Shown here one piece after another: positions 36,166 through 46,222 of a stretch of 64,000 nucleotides of DNA (position 1 is its first letter; the number at the start of each line of letters is the position of its first letter). The notes below the pieces were generated by a model, which made no database searches, had not been told where the DNA came from, and saw only the letters and a list, made by a program, of their open reading frames with translations. The translations under genes were made by a program, and so were the position numbers. Location of the stretch: positions 1 through 64,000 of the forward strand of contig NZ_JTHP01000015.1 of assembly GCF_000943545.1 (NCBI RefSeq), read 5' to 3'. This DNA is from Paenibacillus terrae. Its GTDB lineage: Bacteria > Bacillota > Bacilli > Paenibacillales > Paenibacillaceae.

Positions 36166-36287
36166 ATAAGTAATACAAATGTAATCCGCAAGAATAATAT
36201 GAAATGTGAACAGTTGTATTTTTTGATTGCCATGTCTCGTTTTATTATTGAACTCACGGGCTTGTCTTTGTTAAAGCGCCGCTTGAG

Positions 36288-36562
36288 TCAAGCTCTGTTG
36301 ATTCGGTTTTTAATTAGTGTGACAGCTACGATCAATAGTAGAGGAAGAACGTATGCCAGATTATTGAATAAGGTCCAAACCACGTATCCGTCTTTGTTAA
36401 AGGGCGCTTGATCGTGGTACATGGTAACCGAGAGAAGTAAGCAGATATATGCTATGGGAATTGTTGGAGTTCCATTTACCATTACGATAATCTTTCCATC
36501 CAGCAGAGCAGCCACAGCGGTATCTGGCCGTTCGGTGTAGCGCACCTGAGGAAAAGGAGGAT
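36288..36562 (-). pseudogene. Fusion remnant of spore germination genes gerA and gerB
   Basis: The minus strand reads YPPFPQVRYTERPDTAVAAL and LDGKIIVMVNGTPT, the conserved middle of a GerA (KA-type) receptor subunit. It then passes in frame into PIAYICLLLSVTMYHDQAP and NNLAYVLPLLLIVAVTLIKNR, the last helices of a GerB (KB-type) permease. About 90 codons remain of some 850. A stop and a terminator hairpin bound it upstream, so it has no promoter of its own. Confidence 0.75.
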
Positions 36563-36565
36563 ACT

Positions 36566-36595
36566 AAAAAAGCTTGAGGACAAGTCCTCAAGCTT
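36566..36595 (-). terminator. Terminator hairpin next to the Ger remnant
   Basis: Perfect 12-bp stem AAGCTTGAGGAC / GTCCTCAAGCTT with a 2-nt centre; followed on the minus strand by TTTTTT. Confidence 0.8.
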
Positions 36596-36672
36596 CATGG
36601 AACAAAATATGCGCTTAATTCATCCGTTCATTAACGACCAAGATAATCAACTCCACTACTCCACTAGAGGGT

Positions 36673-36768
36673 TTACATGCAAATCCTGATCTGCTTCGGT
36701 GAAAGCCCAGCGGGTAAAGGCAGGCTAATCCACTTGCCTGTCTCCCAATTCATTATGTTTTTGATCAT
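36673..36768 (-). CDS. Possible 31-residue small protein
   Basis: A perfect ribosome site (AAAGGAGGAG) precedes ATG 36768. The 31 codons begin MIKNIMNWETGKWISLPLPA and end KQIRICM, followed by a stop. No family recognised. It may be a small peptide or the 5' end of a deleted gene whose terminator (36566-36595) remains. Confidence 0.35.
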   Translation of the reverse strand: MIKNIMNWETGKWISLPLPAGLSPKQIRICM

Positions 36769-36928
36769 GGGCTAACTCCTCCTTTATGAAGGGTCTGATC
36801 GACATACACCAACTATTCCATTCCCTTCCACATTTTGATTATAAATGACTATCAATTACTGGAGTATAGGCGCCTGTCCATGTCCCAAATTTGCATAATC
36901 TTCGCTTGCAAAGAGGCTAACACGGTTA

Positions 36929-37786
36929 TTATTCAAATATCAAACCGTATTTTACAAAGCTTTTATACAATCCATCTTCCTCAACGTTGTCAGTAATATC
37001 ATCTGCAATTTCCATCAAACCCGGCTTTGCATTACCCATAGCAATGCCTAGGGCGCAATATTCGAGCATCTCGGCATCGTTCATTCCATCTCCAATGGCA
37101 ATCGTCTGTTCCTGGGGCAGGCCCAAATGATTCAGCAAATCAGCAATAGCGATTGCCTTGTGAATACCAGGAATCATCATTTCCCCACTGTCCTTACCAA
37201 AGATCGGAACGGTGCACTGGATGACCTCAAATTTCCCCTGGAATTCTTCCTTGATGCGTTCAAAGGGTACATCACTTTCCAGAAAGCAAACCTTATTGAC
37301 ATCGTCTTTATACAAATCAGTCTCTCCATATGTCAAACCCGCGATAAATGGGTGGGGGGAACGCTCCATTTTTTCTCTGGCCACAGGGTCGTTCTCAACA
37401 TCTCCATAGATCCGCCTCTCCAGATGAGGTCTTAATTTCTGGCTAGCATAGAGCGCCGAATTGGACTCCAGATAAAAATCAATTCCATGTGTATTAAAGA
37501 AATCCACCATTTGCCGAACATCCTCAGGCGTGACTTTTTTATGATAAAGAATCTCATCTCCGGATTCTACATATCCCCCTCCTGCTCCAATGAGACCATC
37601 AAATCCGATATTCCAAATAGCGTCGTAGATTTCAGCTTTCGAACGACCTGTACACAGATAAAGAAGATGACCATTCTCGCGTGCTATTTTGCAGGCTTTT
37701 TGTGCCGATTCAGGCACCATACCGTCATCACCGACAAGTGTTCCATCAATGTCGATAAATACAATTTTTTGAGTATCTCTATCCAT
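36929..37786 (-). CDS. HAD-superfamily phosphatase (Cof type)
   Basis: 285 residues with GGGAG before the ATG. Nucleophile motif FIDIDGTL (Asp12, Asp14), a cap-2 insertion (about 85-190), then KAIAIADLLNHLGLPQEQTIAIGDGMNDAEMLEYCALGIAMGNA with the motif IV acids. Cof-type enzymes dephosphorylate sugar phosphates or nucleotides in the cytoplasm. An operator-like element shared with bglA lies about 82 bp upstream, which suggests a role in sugar phosphate detoxification; this is an inference. Confidence 0.9.
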   Translation of the reverse strand: MDRDTQKIVFIDIDGTLVGDDGMVPESAQKACKIARENGHLLYLCTGRSKAEIYDAIWNIGFDGLIGAGGGYVESGDEILYHKKVTPEDVRQMVDFFNTHGIDFYLESNSALYASQKLRPHLERRIYGDVENDPVAREKMERSPHPFIAGLTYGETDLYKDDVNKVCFLESDVPFERIKEEFQGKFEVIQCTVPIFGKDSGEMMIPGIHKAIAIADLLNHLGLPQEQTIAIGDGMNDAEMLEYCALGIAMGNAKPGLMEIADDITDNVEEDGLYKSFVKYGLIFE

Positions 37787-37867
37787 TAGTATGCTGTCTC
37801 CCTTGTTTAAACGAATGATGTTTTATGAGATGATTGTCGTTATGTTCTACAATTACACTGTAATTTG

Positions 37868-37887
37868 TGTAACGCATTACATGTCAA
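37868..37887. promoter_or_regulatory. Shared operator-like element upstream of the HAD gene
   Basis: TGTAACGCATTACA is a near-perfect palindrome overlapping a TTGACA -35 box on the minus strand. The same 20-bp arrangement precedes bglA at 58765-58784. The centre (GC rather than CG) is not the standard cre centre. Confidence 0.5.
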
Positions 37888-38012
37888 ATCTTTTTTTGAT
37901 CTCCGAACGGGATCATCATTATGTTCTTTGGTACTTTAAACCTGGCTGCTCGACAACTTCTAGTAAATGAAGCTCTTTCCTGAGACTCGGAGAAGCAACT
38001 TATATCGTTAAA

Positions 38013-38040
38013 ACAAAAAAAGCCGCCAAAATGGCGACTT
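38013..38040 (-). terminator. Terminator of the DUF1349 gene
   Basis: Stem GTCGCCA / TGGCGGC followed by T7 on the minus strand, just after the stop at 38050. Confidence 0.8.
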
Positions 38041-38049
38041 CTTTTATGC

Positions 38050-38646
38050 CTAAAACCTGCTATCCTCATTGGGAATCGTTAAGTTTAAATATTTAAAATT
38101 GACCCGGCAACCTGATCCCATTGGTGACTGGGCCAGTGCACCTGCTATAAACTGATCAGCAATTTCCATTCCAAAGTAGCGGACTAACTTCCAATCCTCA
38201 CCATCGGGCGAATAGTAAAATGAAATAATGCTCCCAATTTTCGTGATTCTTAAATGTGGGTTATCAACCACAACGCGCTCAGAATTACAATCATCGGAGG
38301 AGCCATTCTTTGTTACAACAGACACAATCGTAGCATAATCACCGTTAAATTCATAACATAGTTTAGCCCAATTGTTCTCGTCCGCCATCAACATTAAGCA
38401 CCCTGAATCATAAAGATGACGCATGTCTACCTGAAGCTGTGTCGTAAGCTGAAATGACGTATCAACCTGGAGATGTAGGAAAGGAGCCGAATGGGCTACA
38501 TGCTTTCCTCCAGGATCCTTGAAAAAATCAACTTTAGCCGGTGCATCAATGATCAATCCATCTTCTTTGGTGTATTCCCAGTGCTCGGGTTCATTCATCC
38601 ACTTCAAATTTTCTCTTATCTCAGGCTGAAACAAATTATAACTCAT
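38050..38646 (-). CDS. DUF1349-family lectin-like protein
   Basis: 198 residues from ATG 38646; earlier in-frame ATGs lack a ribosome site. FLHLQVDTSFQLTTQLQVDMRHLYDSGCLMLMADENNWAKLCYEF and ISFYYSPDGEDWKLVRYF are typical of DUF1349, a concanavalin-like beta-sandwich found near glycan-use genes. No signal peptide, so it is cytoplasmic. Ligand and role unknown. It may be monocistronic, ending at its own terminator. Confidence 0.82.
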   Translation of the reverse strand: MSYNLFQPEIRENLKWMNEPEHWEYTKEDGLIIDAPAKVDFFKDPGGKHVAHSAPFLHLQVDTSFQLTTQLQVDMRHLYDSGCLMLMADENNWAKLCYEFNGDYATIVSVVTKNGSSDDCNSERVVVDNPHLRITKIGSIISFYYSPDGEDWKLVRYFGMEIADQFIAGALAQSPMGSGCRVNFKYLNLTIPNEDSRF

Positions 38647-38872
38647 ATGAATGCATTCCCCCATTTGAATTAATCTGTATAAATATAATCCCATTATACT
38701 TACATCCATTTCGCTTATAAATATAATATAAGTGCTGGATCATATAATAATAAGGAAATGAAAGGGACCATTTATTAGTTCGTAATAACTTAATTATTGA
38801 GGAAGGAGTTTTTCTTTTCTTTTTGAACTTGAAGTATTGTATTGGCTTACCTACTTGTGGGCTCAACTTAGC

Positions 38873-40214
38873 CTAATTTATTTTCACGAGATTCCATTGC
38901 TGATTGGAGCCCCCATTATCGGCCCATTGATTGACTGCCGCACCTGCGGTTACAGCCCCCTGATTAACATCCATCGTCAGGCCACTATTGCGGTTAACCA
39001 GAACAAGGTAGCCCCCGACGTCTACCGGCAGCCACTGCTGGTTATTATTTCCATTATCCTGCCACTGGATCAGGGAGGCCCCCCCTTGAATGGAGCTTTG
39101 ATTTACATCCAGCAGCAAGCCACTGCCGACGTTCCGAAGCTTGTAAAAACCTTTTCCTGTCGCTTCCAGCTTCCATTGCTGGTTGGTTCCTCCGTTATCA
39201 TTCCACTGAACAATCGAAGCACCGCCCGTGGTCGATGCTCCGTTCACATCCAATGCGAGACCACTCTTGCGGTTGATCAGCTTATAGATGGCATTGGAAT
39301 CGTATCCGATGCTGTCCATGTAAGACATGCCGGATATGACGTAGGTCGTGACCGAACCCGCTTTTGCTGTTACTGTTAACTTTTTGTCCTGTACCGCGAT
39401 GTTCGCCAGTGTCTTGAGATTCTCGCTGGAGGATGTCCGGAACACCTGGGCAGACGCACCTGTCGAAGTAAAGCGGCTCAGATCATACGTAACGGTCGTA
39501 TCTGTAGGTTCTGAATTGGTGATTACCAAAACAAGTTTGCCTGAAGATGCATCGTAAGCGGCAAGCGTATTGGCGTCAGTCATACCGATGATTTTGTACC
39601 CCGGGCGAATGAACTTACTGTAATTGCCCATCACATAATATTTCTGATTCACAGTGTAGCTGGTCGTCTGTGTGTCATTAAGTACGTTCTTCAAAAATCC
39701 CCATCCCTCAGCACTGTCAACTGCCTGCCAGTAAACCCAGGCACTTGCGCCCATATTGCGTATGTCCTTTAGGATCGTCCGTGACATCGTCAATCCACTG
39801 GCGTCCCCGTCCCCATACTCGGAAGTCCATAGATGTTTGTTGTCCGAGGTGGCCCCATTGCGAAGCGCCGTTCGGTTGTTCCCCCCATACGTATGGGTAT
39901 TGATCTGCGCGATGGCCGACTTCACAGCCGGGCTGTATCCGGCGAAGGAAGTGGTTGAATCCTCCAAATTGTATTCCTCCGGTGCGCTATGCAGAGCCTT
40001 TAAGGAGGCCATAATTCGTGGCATTATAGGATTGGTAGATATACAGATTGGACTCGCTGCTATTGGTAAAAGCCGAGATTGTATAAACACTTGTTGCTGC
40101 ACTCGCTGTATTTGGGCTTATAATGCCGCACAGAATCATTGCTGTAAGAAATACGATGAATACTGACTCGCGTGTTTTCAATAACCATGTGCGTTCTTTC
40201 ATAACAGTTAACAT
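38873..40214 (-). pseudogene. Deletion fusion of a GH43-like and a GH30/CBM13 glycosidase gene
   Basis: The start (ATG 40214, AAAGGAGAG) encodes a signal peptide ending NTASA and SNLYIYQSYNATNYGLLKG, the N-terminus of a GH43-like enzyme, then a stop. In the next frame the strand continues APEEYNLEDSTTSFAGYSPA and LWTSEYGDGDASGLTMSRTI, the C-terminal half of a GH30 glycosidase with its nucleophile Glu. A beta-sandwich and a ricin-type CBM13 with three QxW repeats (QWNDNGGTNQQW and relatives) follow. The GH30 acid/base half is missing, so no active enzyme can form. Confidence 0.8.
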
Positions 40215-40333
40215 AGAGCTCTCTCCTTTACGCTAGATGATGGCCAGCTTTGGTTTCCAACGCTTCACTTCCTGGGGTTCTAACATGTGATCATATGACA
40301 TACCCTCCTTTTACAGAACGGAAGTTTATAAAA

Positions 40334-40347
40334 TGTAAGCGATTGCA
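40334..40347 (+). promoter_or_regulatory. cre-like site upstream of the glycosidase pseudogene
   Basis: TGTAAGCGATTGCA matches the CcpA cre consensus except one position. The rest of 40215-40522 shows no gene. Confidence 0.55.
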
Positions 40348-40522
40348 TTAATATTGTTATTAGGCTTCTGTCTGGTTCACACTATCCCAGATGACTGAAT
40401 TTTACTTCAATTATTATATACCACGTTTTTTTGTATTTTCACTCTGCACAAGCCGCGTACTGCAACTGTTAGAAATAGAAAGTATCATCGTACTCTTCAC
40501 CAAGGGCTTACCATTTATTCAT

Positions 40523-40847
40523 TTAACACTTGCATACCATCAACAGATTTCCGTCAGGGTCCTGAAAGTTAAACCATTGGTCATGCTCTATGGTTGTCGT
40601 TATATTTACATTTTTAGATTGTATAAATGCATAGGCTTCTTCAATATTATGAGTATCTATGATTCTCGGCATAGATTTTGCTGTCCAGCACAATACGTGT
40701 TCCATTCATCGGAACGATGTACAAATGTCCAAATAAAATCTCTCCATCCGCAGACAACCCCAATATCTCGCAGTACCAATCGCGCGCTTTTTCAATGTCA
40801 CTGACAGGGATAAACACAGTACCAATTTGATTTAAAATGGGATTCAT
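40523..40847 (-). pseudogene. VOC/glyoxalase-family gene with frameshift deletion
   Basis: From ATG 40847 (AAAGGAGGGG) the frame gives NQIGTVFIPVSDIEKARDWY and CEILGL...GTRIVLDSKIYAEN, the first VOC half, then a stop near 40650. The other frame supplies THNIEEAYAFIQSKNVNITT and FNFQDPDGNLLMVCKC to the natural end at 40523. About 10 codons seem lost at the break. Related proteins are 120-130-residue dioxygenase-fold enzymes. Confidence 0.75.
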
Positions 40848-40948
40848 GCAATCCCCTCCTTTTCGATAAACTCGTCTTTGGTTACGCTTATGATAGCCCA
40901 TATTGTGGAATTTGCAAAAGTTTGTTTTCGAACAGCATAACTAAAAAT

Positions 40949-40978
40949 AGCCCCGGCAAAATTATCCTGCCGGAGGCT
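40949..40978 (-). terminator. Terminator of the 41 kb hypothetical gene
   Basis: Stem AGCC-CCGGCA / TGCCGG-GGCT followed by ATTTTTAG on the minus strand. Confidence 0.75.
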
Positions 40979-41011
40979 ATCATCTATTTTATAACATCAT
41001 ATCATGACTAA

Positions 41012-41305
41012 TCATTCTGGGTATTGAGGCTTGGTCACGTTATTGGGAACAGATTCGTCATAAACGTCCTGGCCGGGATAATCCCGAACTTCCTCCTCAT
41101 GCAACTCATGATTTTCATAATCAAAACGATGCGCGGTTCTCTGATCCACTCGCCACGGCGAGCTTTTTCCAAGAGATTCAGACATCAGAGCTGAACCGTA
41201 AGGACCTTCAGGGAACTCTTCAAGAACCAGATCATTTCGCTGTGACTCCACCGTAGATACATCGGTATACTCTTGCCTTTCTTCCTGCAAAAATTTATCC
41301 TTCAT
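41012..41305 (-). CDS. Acidic hypothetical protein
   Basis: 97 residues behind a strong ribosome site (GGGAGGGG). It is hydrophilic and rich in Glu/Asp (EERQEYTDVSTVES, FPEGPYGSALMSESLGKSSPW, HELHEEEVRDYPGQD), with no signal peptide or TM. It looks like a cytosolic or spore-core protein of Paenibacillus, but no family is recognised. It is transcribed alone, with its own terminator. Confidence 0.65.
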   Translation of the reverse strand: MKDKFLQEERQEYTDVSTVESQRNDLVLEEFPEGPYGSALMSESLGKSSPWRVDQRTAHRFDYENHELHEEEVRDYPGQDVYDESVPNNVTKPQYPE

Positions 41306-41446
41306 CGTTGCCCCTCCCTATCCGCTTTGAGATGATCAAAGCAAGCTTATTTTGAGCGAAAACGAATTTATGTATGCATGATGTTTGAAAAGCACTGCGT
41401 TTCAGGCTCTGATTCAGGTTTGGTTCTGTTGCAATAAATTTCTTCT

Positions 41447-41985
41447 TTAGAGGTTCCGAATTGATATAAATAATGCAAAAACAATAAGGCCTATGATATA
41501 GATCTTCGTATCCCGCTTGGACCATACCAGCAAGGCGGAACGTGCTCCAAACAGGGAATGCTCTCTAACTTTCCGCATTTCCATCGCGATCGTCATGTCC
41601 TCCGCACGCTGAAACAGCGACATCAGCAAGGGAATCACCATCGGTCCAAGATCCCGCCCCCGCACTGTGTTCGGTCGTAGCGCAGCTTTGCCGCGTGCCC
41701 GGACAATCAGCGAGAATCGCTGCCATTCACTCCAGATCATCGGGATGAACCGAAAGATTAACGATACGGCAAGTGCAAACGAGGTAACGGGAAGCCTCAA
41801 TTTTTTGCCAACACCAAGCACCCAATTCAATCCTTCCACCATGCGTCCATAAGGCGTAGTCAGCGAGAACCAGAGACTGGCCAAGGTGACAATTAACAAA
41901 CGGTACACATTCAGTAAAGTAGCCTCCGCCTGCATCAGGGAGAAACCGAACTGGAGACCGCCCCTTTCTGTTGAAAGAGTTGTTC
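41447..41985 (-). pseudogene. EcfT transmembrane subunit remnant (ECF transporter), N-terminally truncated
   Basis: The frame holds GGLQFGFSLMQAEATLLNVYRLL through RFIPMIWSEWQRFSLIVRARG and FQRAEDMTIAMEMRKVRE, including the Arg-containing coupling helices of EcfT. The first two TM helices (about 80 residues) are gone and a fragment of an EcfA ATPase gene is joined instead. The C-terminal part to 41447 is intact. Confidence 0.75.
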
Positions 41986-42075
41986 CTGACAAAGCCGTGG
42001 ATACGAGAAAAAACAACCTCCAGCATGGCTGTTGGTTCGTCCAGAATGAGGAGAGAGACCATGACAGAATATTCA
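41986..42075 (-). pseudogene. EcfA ATPase scrap
   Basis: The minus strand encodes VSLLILDEPTAMLEV, a Walker B plus D-loop, out of frame with the EcfT remnant. It shows that an ecfA-ecfT operon was deleted across both genes. Confidence 0.55.
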
Positions 42076-42204
42076 ATTTGAAACCCCTCCGTCATCAAGA
42101 GAATATTCATCATGTTAACACAACTAATCTGCACAGTAGTAGATTAAAAGTAAATTCAACAGCCATCTTGAAAGTATAAAGGGGATGTGTTAGGATGAAG
42201 TTGA

Positions 42205-43229
<1,025 letters not shown>

Positions 43230-43314
43230 AATCAGCAAGTGAAATTCTCAATGTTTTTGATAAATCCTTACGTGAAAACAAATTGATATGATGAACCCTC
43301 AAGGAGTGAATACC

Positions 43315-45591
43315 ATGAACATTCATGTAGACGAGACGCTTGGTTTGTTCCATCTGCAGTCCAAGGATTGCAGCTATATTATCCAGCTTGTAGAAGGATA
43401 TCCCGCACATGTTTATTGGGGAGCACGGCTTCATCATGACAAAAGTCTGGCAAGTATACTGGAGCTTAGGGAGCGGTGCTCCTTTTCTCCCAATCCTGTT
43501 CCTTCCAATCGTACGATTTCCCTGGATACGCTTCCCCAGGAATATCCTCAGTATGGAACAAGCGACTTTCGTCAGCCTGCTTACCAGGCTGCACTTGCGG
43601 ACGGAACCCGGATTACGGAGCTAAAATATAGTGGTTACCGTATTGTAGCGGGTAAACCACAGCTCGAGGGACTTCCTGCCGTCTATACCGAATCGGATGA
43701 TGAAGCGGCAACCCTCTTTCTAATCCTTGAGGACAAATACTCGGGTCTTAAGACGACACTGCTCTATACCGTATTTGCGAATCACAGCGCTATTGCCCGG
43801 TCTACTCTTTTTGAGCATAAGGGAAGCGCTATCATGAATATTGAGCATGCAATGAGCGCCTCTGTCGATTTCACCGATTCCAACTACCAAGCTCTCTACC
43901 TGTCCGGAGCGTGGGTGCGGGAAAGGCATATCCAGCGCCGCGACCTCGGACCCGGGGCCATTCGGTTGGAAAGCCGTCGGGGCTCCAGCAGTCACCAGAT
44001 GAATCCCTTTCTGGCACTGCTTCGTCCTGATGCAACTGAAGATCGCGGAGATGTATACGGCTTCAGTCTGGTCTACAGCAGCAACTTCGTCGCACAGGCA
44101 GAAGTAGAGCAATTCAACCAGACCCGTGTAAGTATCGGAATCAATCCCTTTGACTTCTCCTGGCGGCTTGAACCGGGTCAGTCATTCCAGACCCCTGAAG
44201 CCGTTCTGGTCTTTTCCGAAGAAGGTCTTGGAGGCATGTCGCGCACCTATCATCGACTCTACCGCACACGTCTGTGCCGGGGCTCTTACCGTGACAAAGA
44301 GCGCCCTATTCTCGTAAACAATTGGGAAGCTACTTATTTCAACTTCGACGCCGATAAAATCGAAGCGATTGCTAAGGAAGCGGGGCCCCTCGGTATTGAG
44401 CTCTTTGTTCTGGATGATGGTTGGTTTGGCAAACGCGACAACGATGATAATTCGCTTGGAGACTGGTTTGAAGACAGCCGCAAGCTGCCTGGAGGTCTTG
44501 CCGACCTAGCCAAAAGGGTTAATGAACAAGGATTACAGTTCGGACTGTGGGTAGAGCCGGAAATGGTGTCTCCTGATAGTGAATTGTACCGCAAGCATCC
44601 CGACTGGTGCCTGCATGCTGAGGGTCGGCGGCGGACGGAAGGTCGATCTCAGTTGGTGCTCGATCTCTCCCGCAAGGAAGTATGCGATTATTTATACGAT
44701 ACGCTTAGCTCCGTTTTTTCGATCGCTCCGATCACTTATGTCAAGTGGGACATGAACCGTAATATGACGGAGATTGCTTCGGCTACAGCTTCTAGCGAAC
44801 GGCAAAAGGAAACCGCACACCGTTATATGCTTGGACTTTACGATCTGCTGGAACGTCTGACCTCCCGGTTCCCAGACATCTTGTTCGAAAGCTGTTCCGG
44901 AGGAGGCGGACGGTTTGATCCCGGAATGCTCTACTATATGCCGCAAACATGGACCAGCGACGATACCGATGCGATTGAAAGATTGGCTATCCAGTACGGA
45001 ACAAGCATCGTGTATCCAGCCAGCACCATGGGAGCACACGTATCGAGCGTACCGAACCACCAGGTGGGTCGAATGACCTCCCTCGCCATACGCGGTGACG
45101 TGGCAATGAGTGGCAACTTTGGCTACGAGCTTGACCTTACTGCATTTACAAAGGAAGAAAAAGAGCTCGCTGCCAAACAAATCGCCCAGTATAAGGAAAT
45201 TCGCTCCCTTGTACAGCAGGGGAATATGTATCGGCTTCTTAGCCCGTTTGAAGGCCGAGGCGATACGGCCTGGATGTTCGTTAGCGAGGACCAGTCGGAA
45301 GCGTTTGTTGCTTATTTCCGCGTACTGGCTGAGCCCAATGGGCCAATCCTGCGATTAACTTTAAAAGGACTTGACCCAGAGAAAAAGTATAAGATCGAAA
45401 CCGGCGCAGCAGGCAATACTGACCATACGGGTAATACCTTGGCGGAAGACGGCGGTTCCCCCTTCCGCGAAGCGTTCGGCGGCGAAATCTTTGGAGGTGA
45501 CCGCTTAATGAAAATTGGGCTTGTTGTCTCGGATCTGTCAGGAGATTTTGTCAGCTCCACCTTCCGCCTTAAGGCTGTCCCCCGCGGATAA
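43315..45591 (+). CDS. Alpha-galactosidase (GH36)
   Basis: 758 residues from ATG 43315 (AAGGAG at 8 bp). An N-terminal beta-supersandwich is followed by a (beta/alpha)8 barrel with LFVLDDGWFGKRDNDDNSLGDW, WVEPEMVSPDSEL, nucleophile motif KWDMNRNMTE and acid/base motif WTSDDTDAIERL. CSGGGGRFDPGML is part of the GH36 site. There is no signal peptide, so it acts inside the cell on imported raffinose- or melibiose-type sugars. It is cotranscribed with, or controlled by, the LacI gene upstream. No transporter is adjacent. Confidence 0.95.
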   Translation: MNIHVDETLGLFHLQSKDCSYIIQLVEGYPAHVYWGARLHHDKSLASILELRERCSFSPNPVPSNRTISLDTLPQEYPQYGTSDFRQPAYQAALADGTRITELKYSGYRIVAGKPQLEGLPAVYTESDDEAATLFLILEDKYSGLKTTLLYTVFANHSAIARSTLFEHKGSAIMNIEHAMSASVDFTDSNYQALYLSGAWVRERHIQRRDLGPGAIRLESRRGSSSHQMNPFLALLRPDATEDRGDVYGFSLVYSSNFVAQAEVEQFNQTRVSIGINPFDFSWRLEPGQSFQTPEAVLVFSEEGLGGMSRTYHRLYRTRLCRGSYRDKERPILVNNWEATYFNFDADKIEAIAKEAGPLGIELFVLDDGWFGKRDNDDNSLGDWFEDSRKLPGGLADLAKRVNEQGLQFGLWVEPEMVSPDSELYRKHPDWCLHAEGRRRTEGRSQLVLDLSRKEVCDYLYDTLSSVFSIAPITYVKWDMNRNMTEIASATASSERQKETAHRYMLGLYDLLERLTSRFPDILFESCSGGGGRFDPGMLYYMPQTWTSDDTDAIERLAIQYGTSIVYPASTMGAHVSSVPNHQVGRMTSLAIRGDVAMSGNFGYELDLTAFTKEEKELAAKQIAQYKEIRSLVQQGNMYRLLSPFEGRGDTAWMFVSEDQSEAFVAYFRVLAEPNGPILRLTLKGLDPEKKYKIETGAAGNTDHTGNTLAEDGGSPFREAFGGEIFGGDRLMKIGLVVSDLSGDFVSSTFRLKAVPRG

Positions 45592-45630
45592 TCGATGCAG
45601 CCAGTGACGATATTAGGATGATAAAAAAAT

Positions 45631-45670
45631 TAAAACAAGGTAGTCCGATTCTCCGGTCTGCCTTGTTTTA
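45631..45670 (+). terminator. Terminator of the alpha-galactosidase gene
   Basis: Stem AAAACAAGG-AG-CCG / CGG-CT-CCTTGTTTT (imperfect middle) with TTTTA at the end. Confidence 0.75.
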
Positions 45671-45716
45671 TCATTAATCCGATAATTTAGGTATCTTCAC
45701 TTTCGTTTGCTTCAAA

Positions 45717-45810
45717 CCTTGTCTGCCACAGTGCGTGGAACCATATCATCACTTGCCAACTTCTCGATGTATTTCGGAACGACCGTTGGCTCTTTCACTT
45801 CAGGGATTCT
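45717..45810 (-). pseudogene. Coding-like tail after the Asp23 gene
   Basis: In the frame next to the Asp23 stop, the minus strand reads IPEVKEPTVVPKYIEKLASD then DMVPRTVADKV and a stop. It overlaps the Asp23 end. It may be the C-terminal scrap of an unrelated gene; family not recognised. Confidence 0.25.
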
Positions 45811-46153
45811 GTATGCGAGCAACTCCCTCCACCTTGACGTTCACCACGATCGAGGATAATCCTGTCATATTAGTTATATCCTCCATGACATTTTTCTGTA
45901 ACTCTCGGGCCACCTCATGAATGGAGCATCCGTAATCGACGACTACTCTGAGATCAATAATTGTTTCATCCGGGCTTACTGTCACTGAAATTCCTTTTTT
46001 GAAATTTTTTCTATTCAAACGTTTGATTGCTTCTTTTGAAATCCCTCCGTAGATTGCTGATATTCCGGGAGTTTTCAATGCGGCCAAACCAGTAATTTTG
46101 GATACAACATCATCTGATATTAGAATGTGACCGTGCTGCTCGTTTTCAGTCAT
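45800..46153 (-). CDS. Asp23/Gls24-family envelope stress protein
   Basis: 117 residues from ATG 46153, with AAAGGAG upstream. The core ISDDVVSKITGLAALKTPGISAIYGG, ISVTVSPDETIIDLRVVVDYGCSIHEVARELQKNV and GLSSIVVNVKVEGV is the DUF322/Asp23 domain. Related proteins (YloU, AmaP partners) sit at the membrane and respond to cell-wall stress. It lies 69 bp after the RND pump gene on the same strand, so it may be part of that stress-responsive unit. Confidence 0.9.
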   Translation of the reverse strand: MTENEQHGHILISDDVVSKITGLAALKTPGISAIYGGISKEAIKRLNRKNFKKGISVTVSPDETIIDLRVVVDYGCSIHEVARELQKNVMEDITNMTGLSSIVVNVKVEGVARIQNP

Positions 46154-46222
46154 ACAATGCTCTCCTTTGGTACCATCATTCAAGCATAATTATGACCTAT
46201 CTATCTTTTGTATCAACTACAA

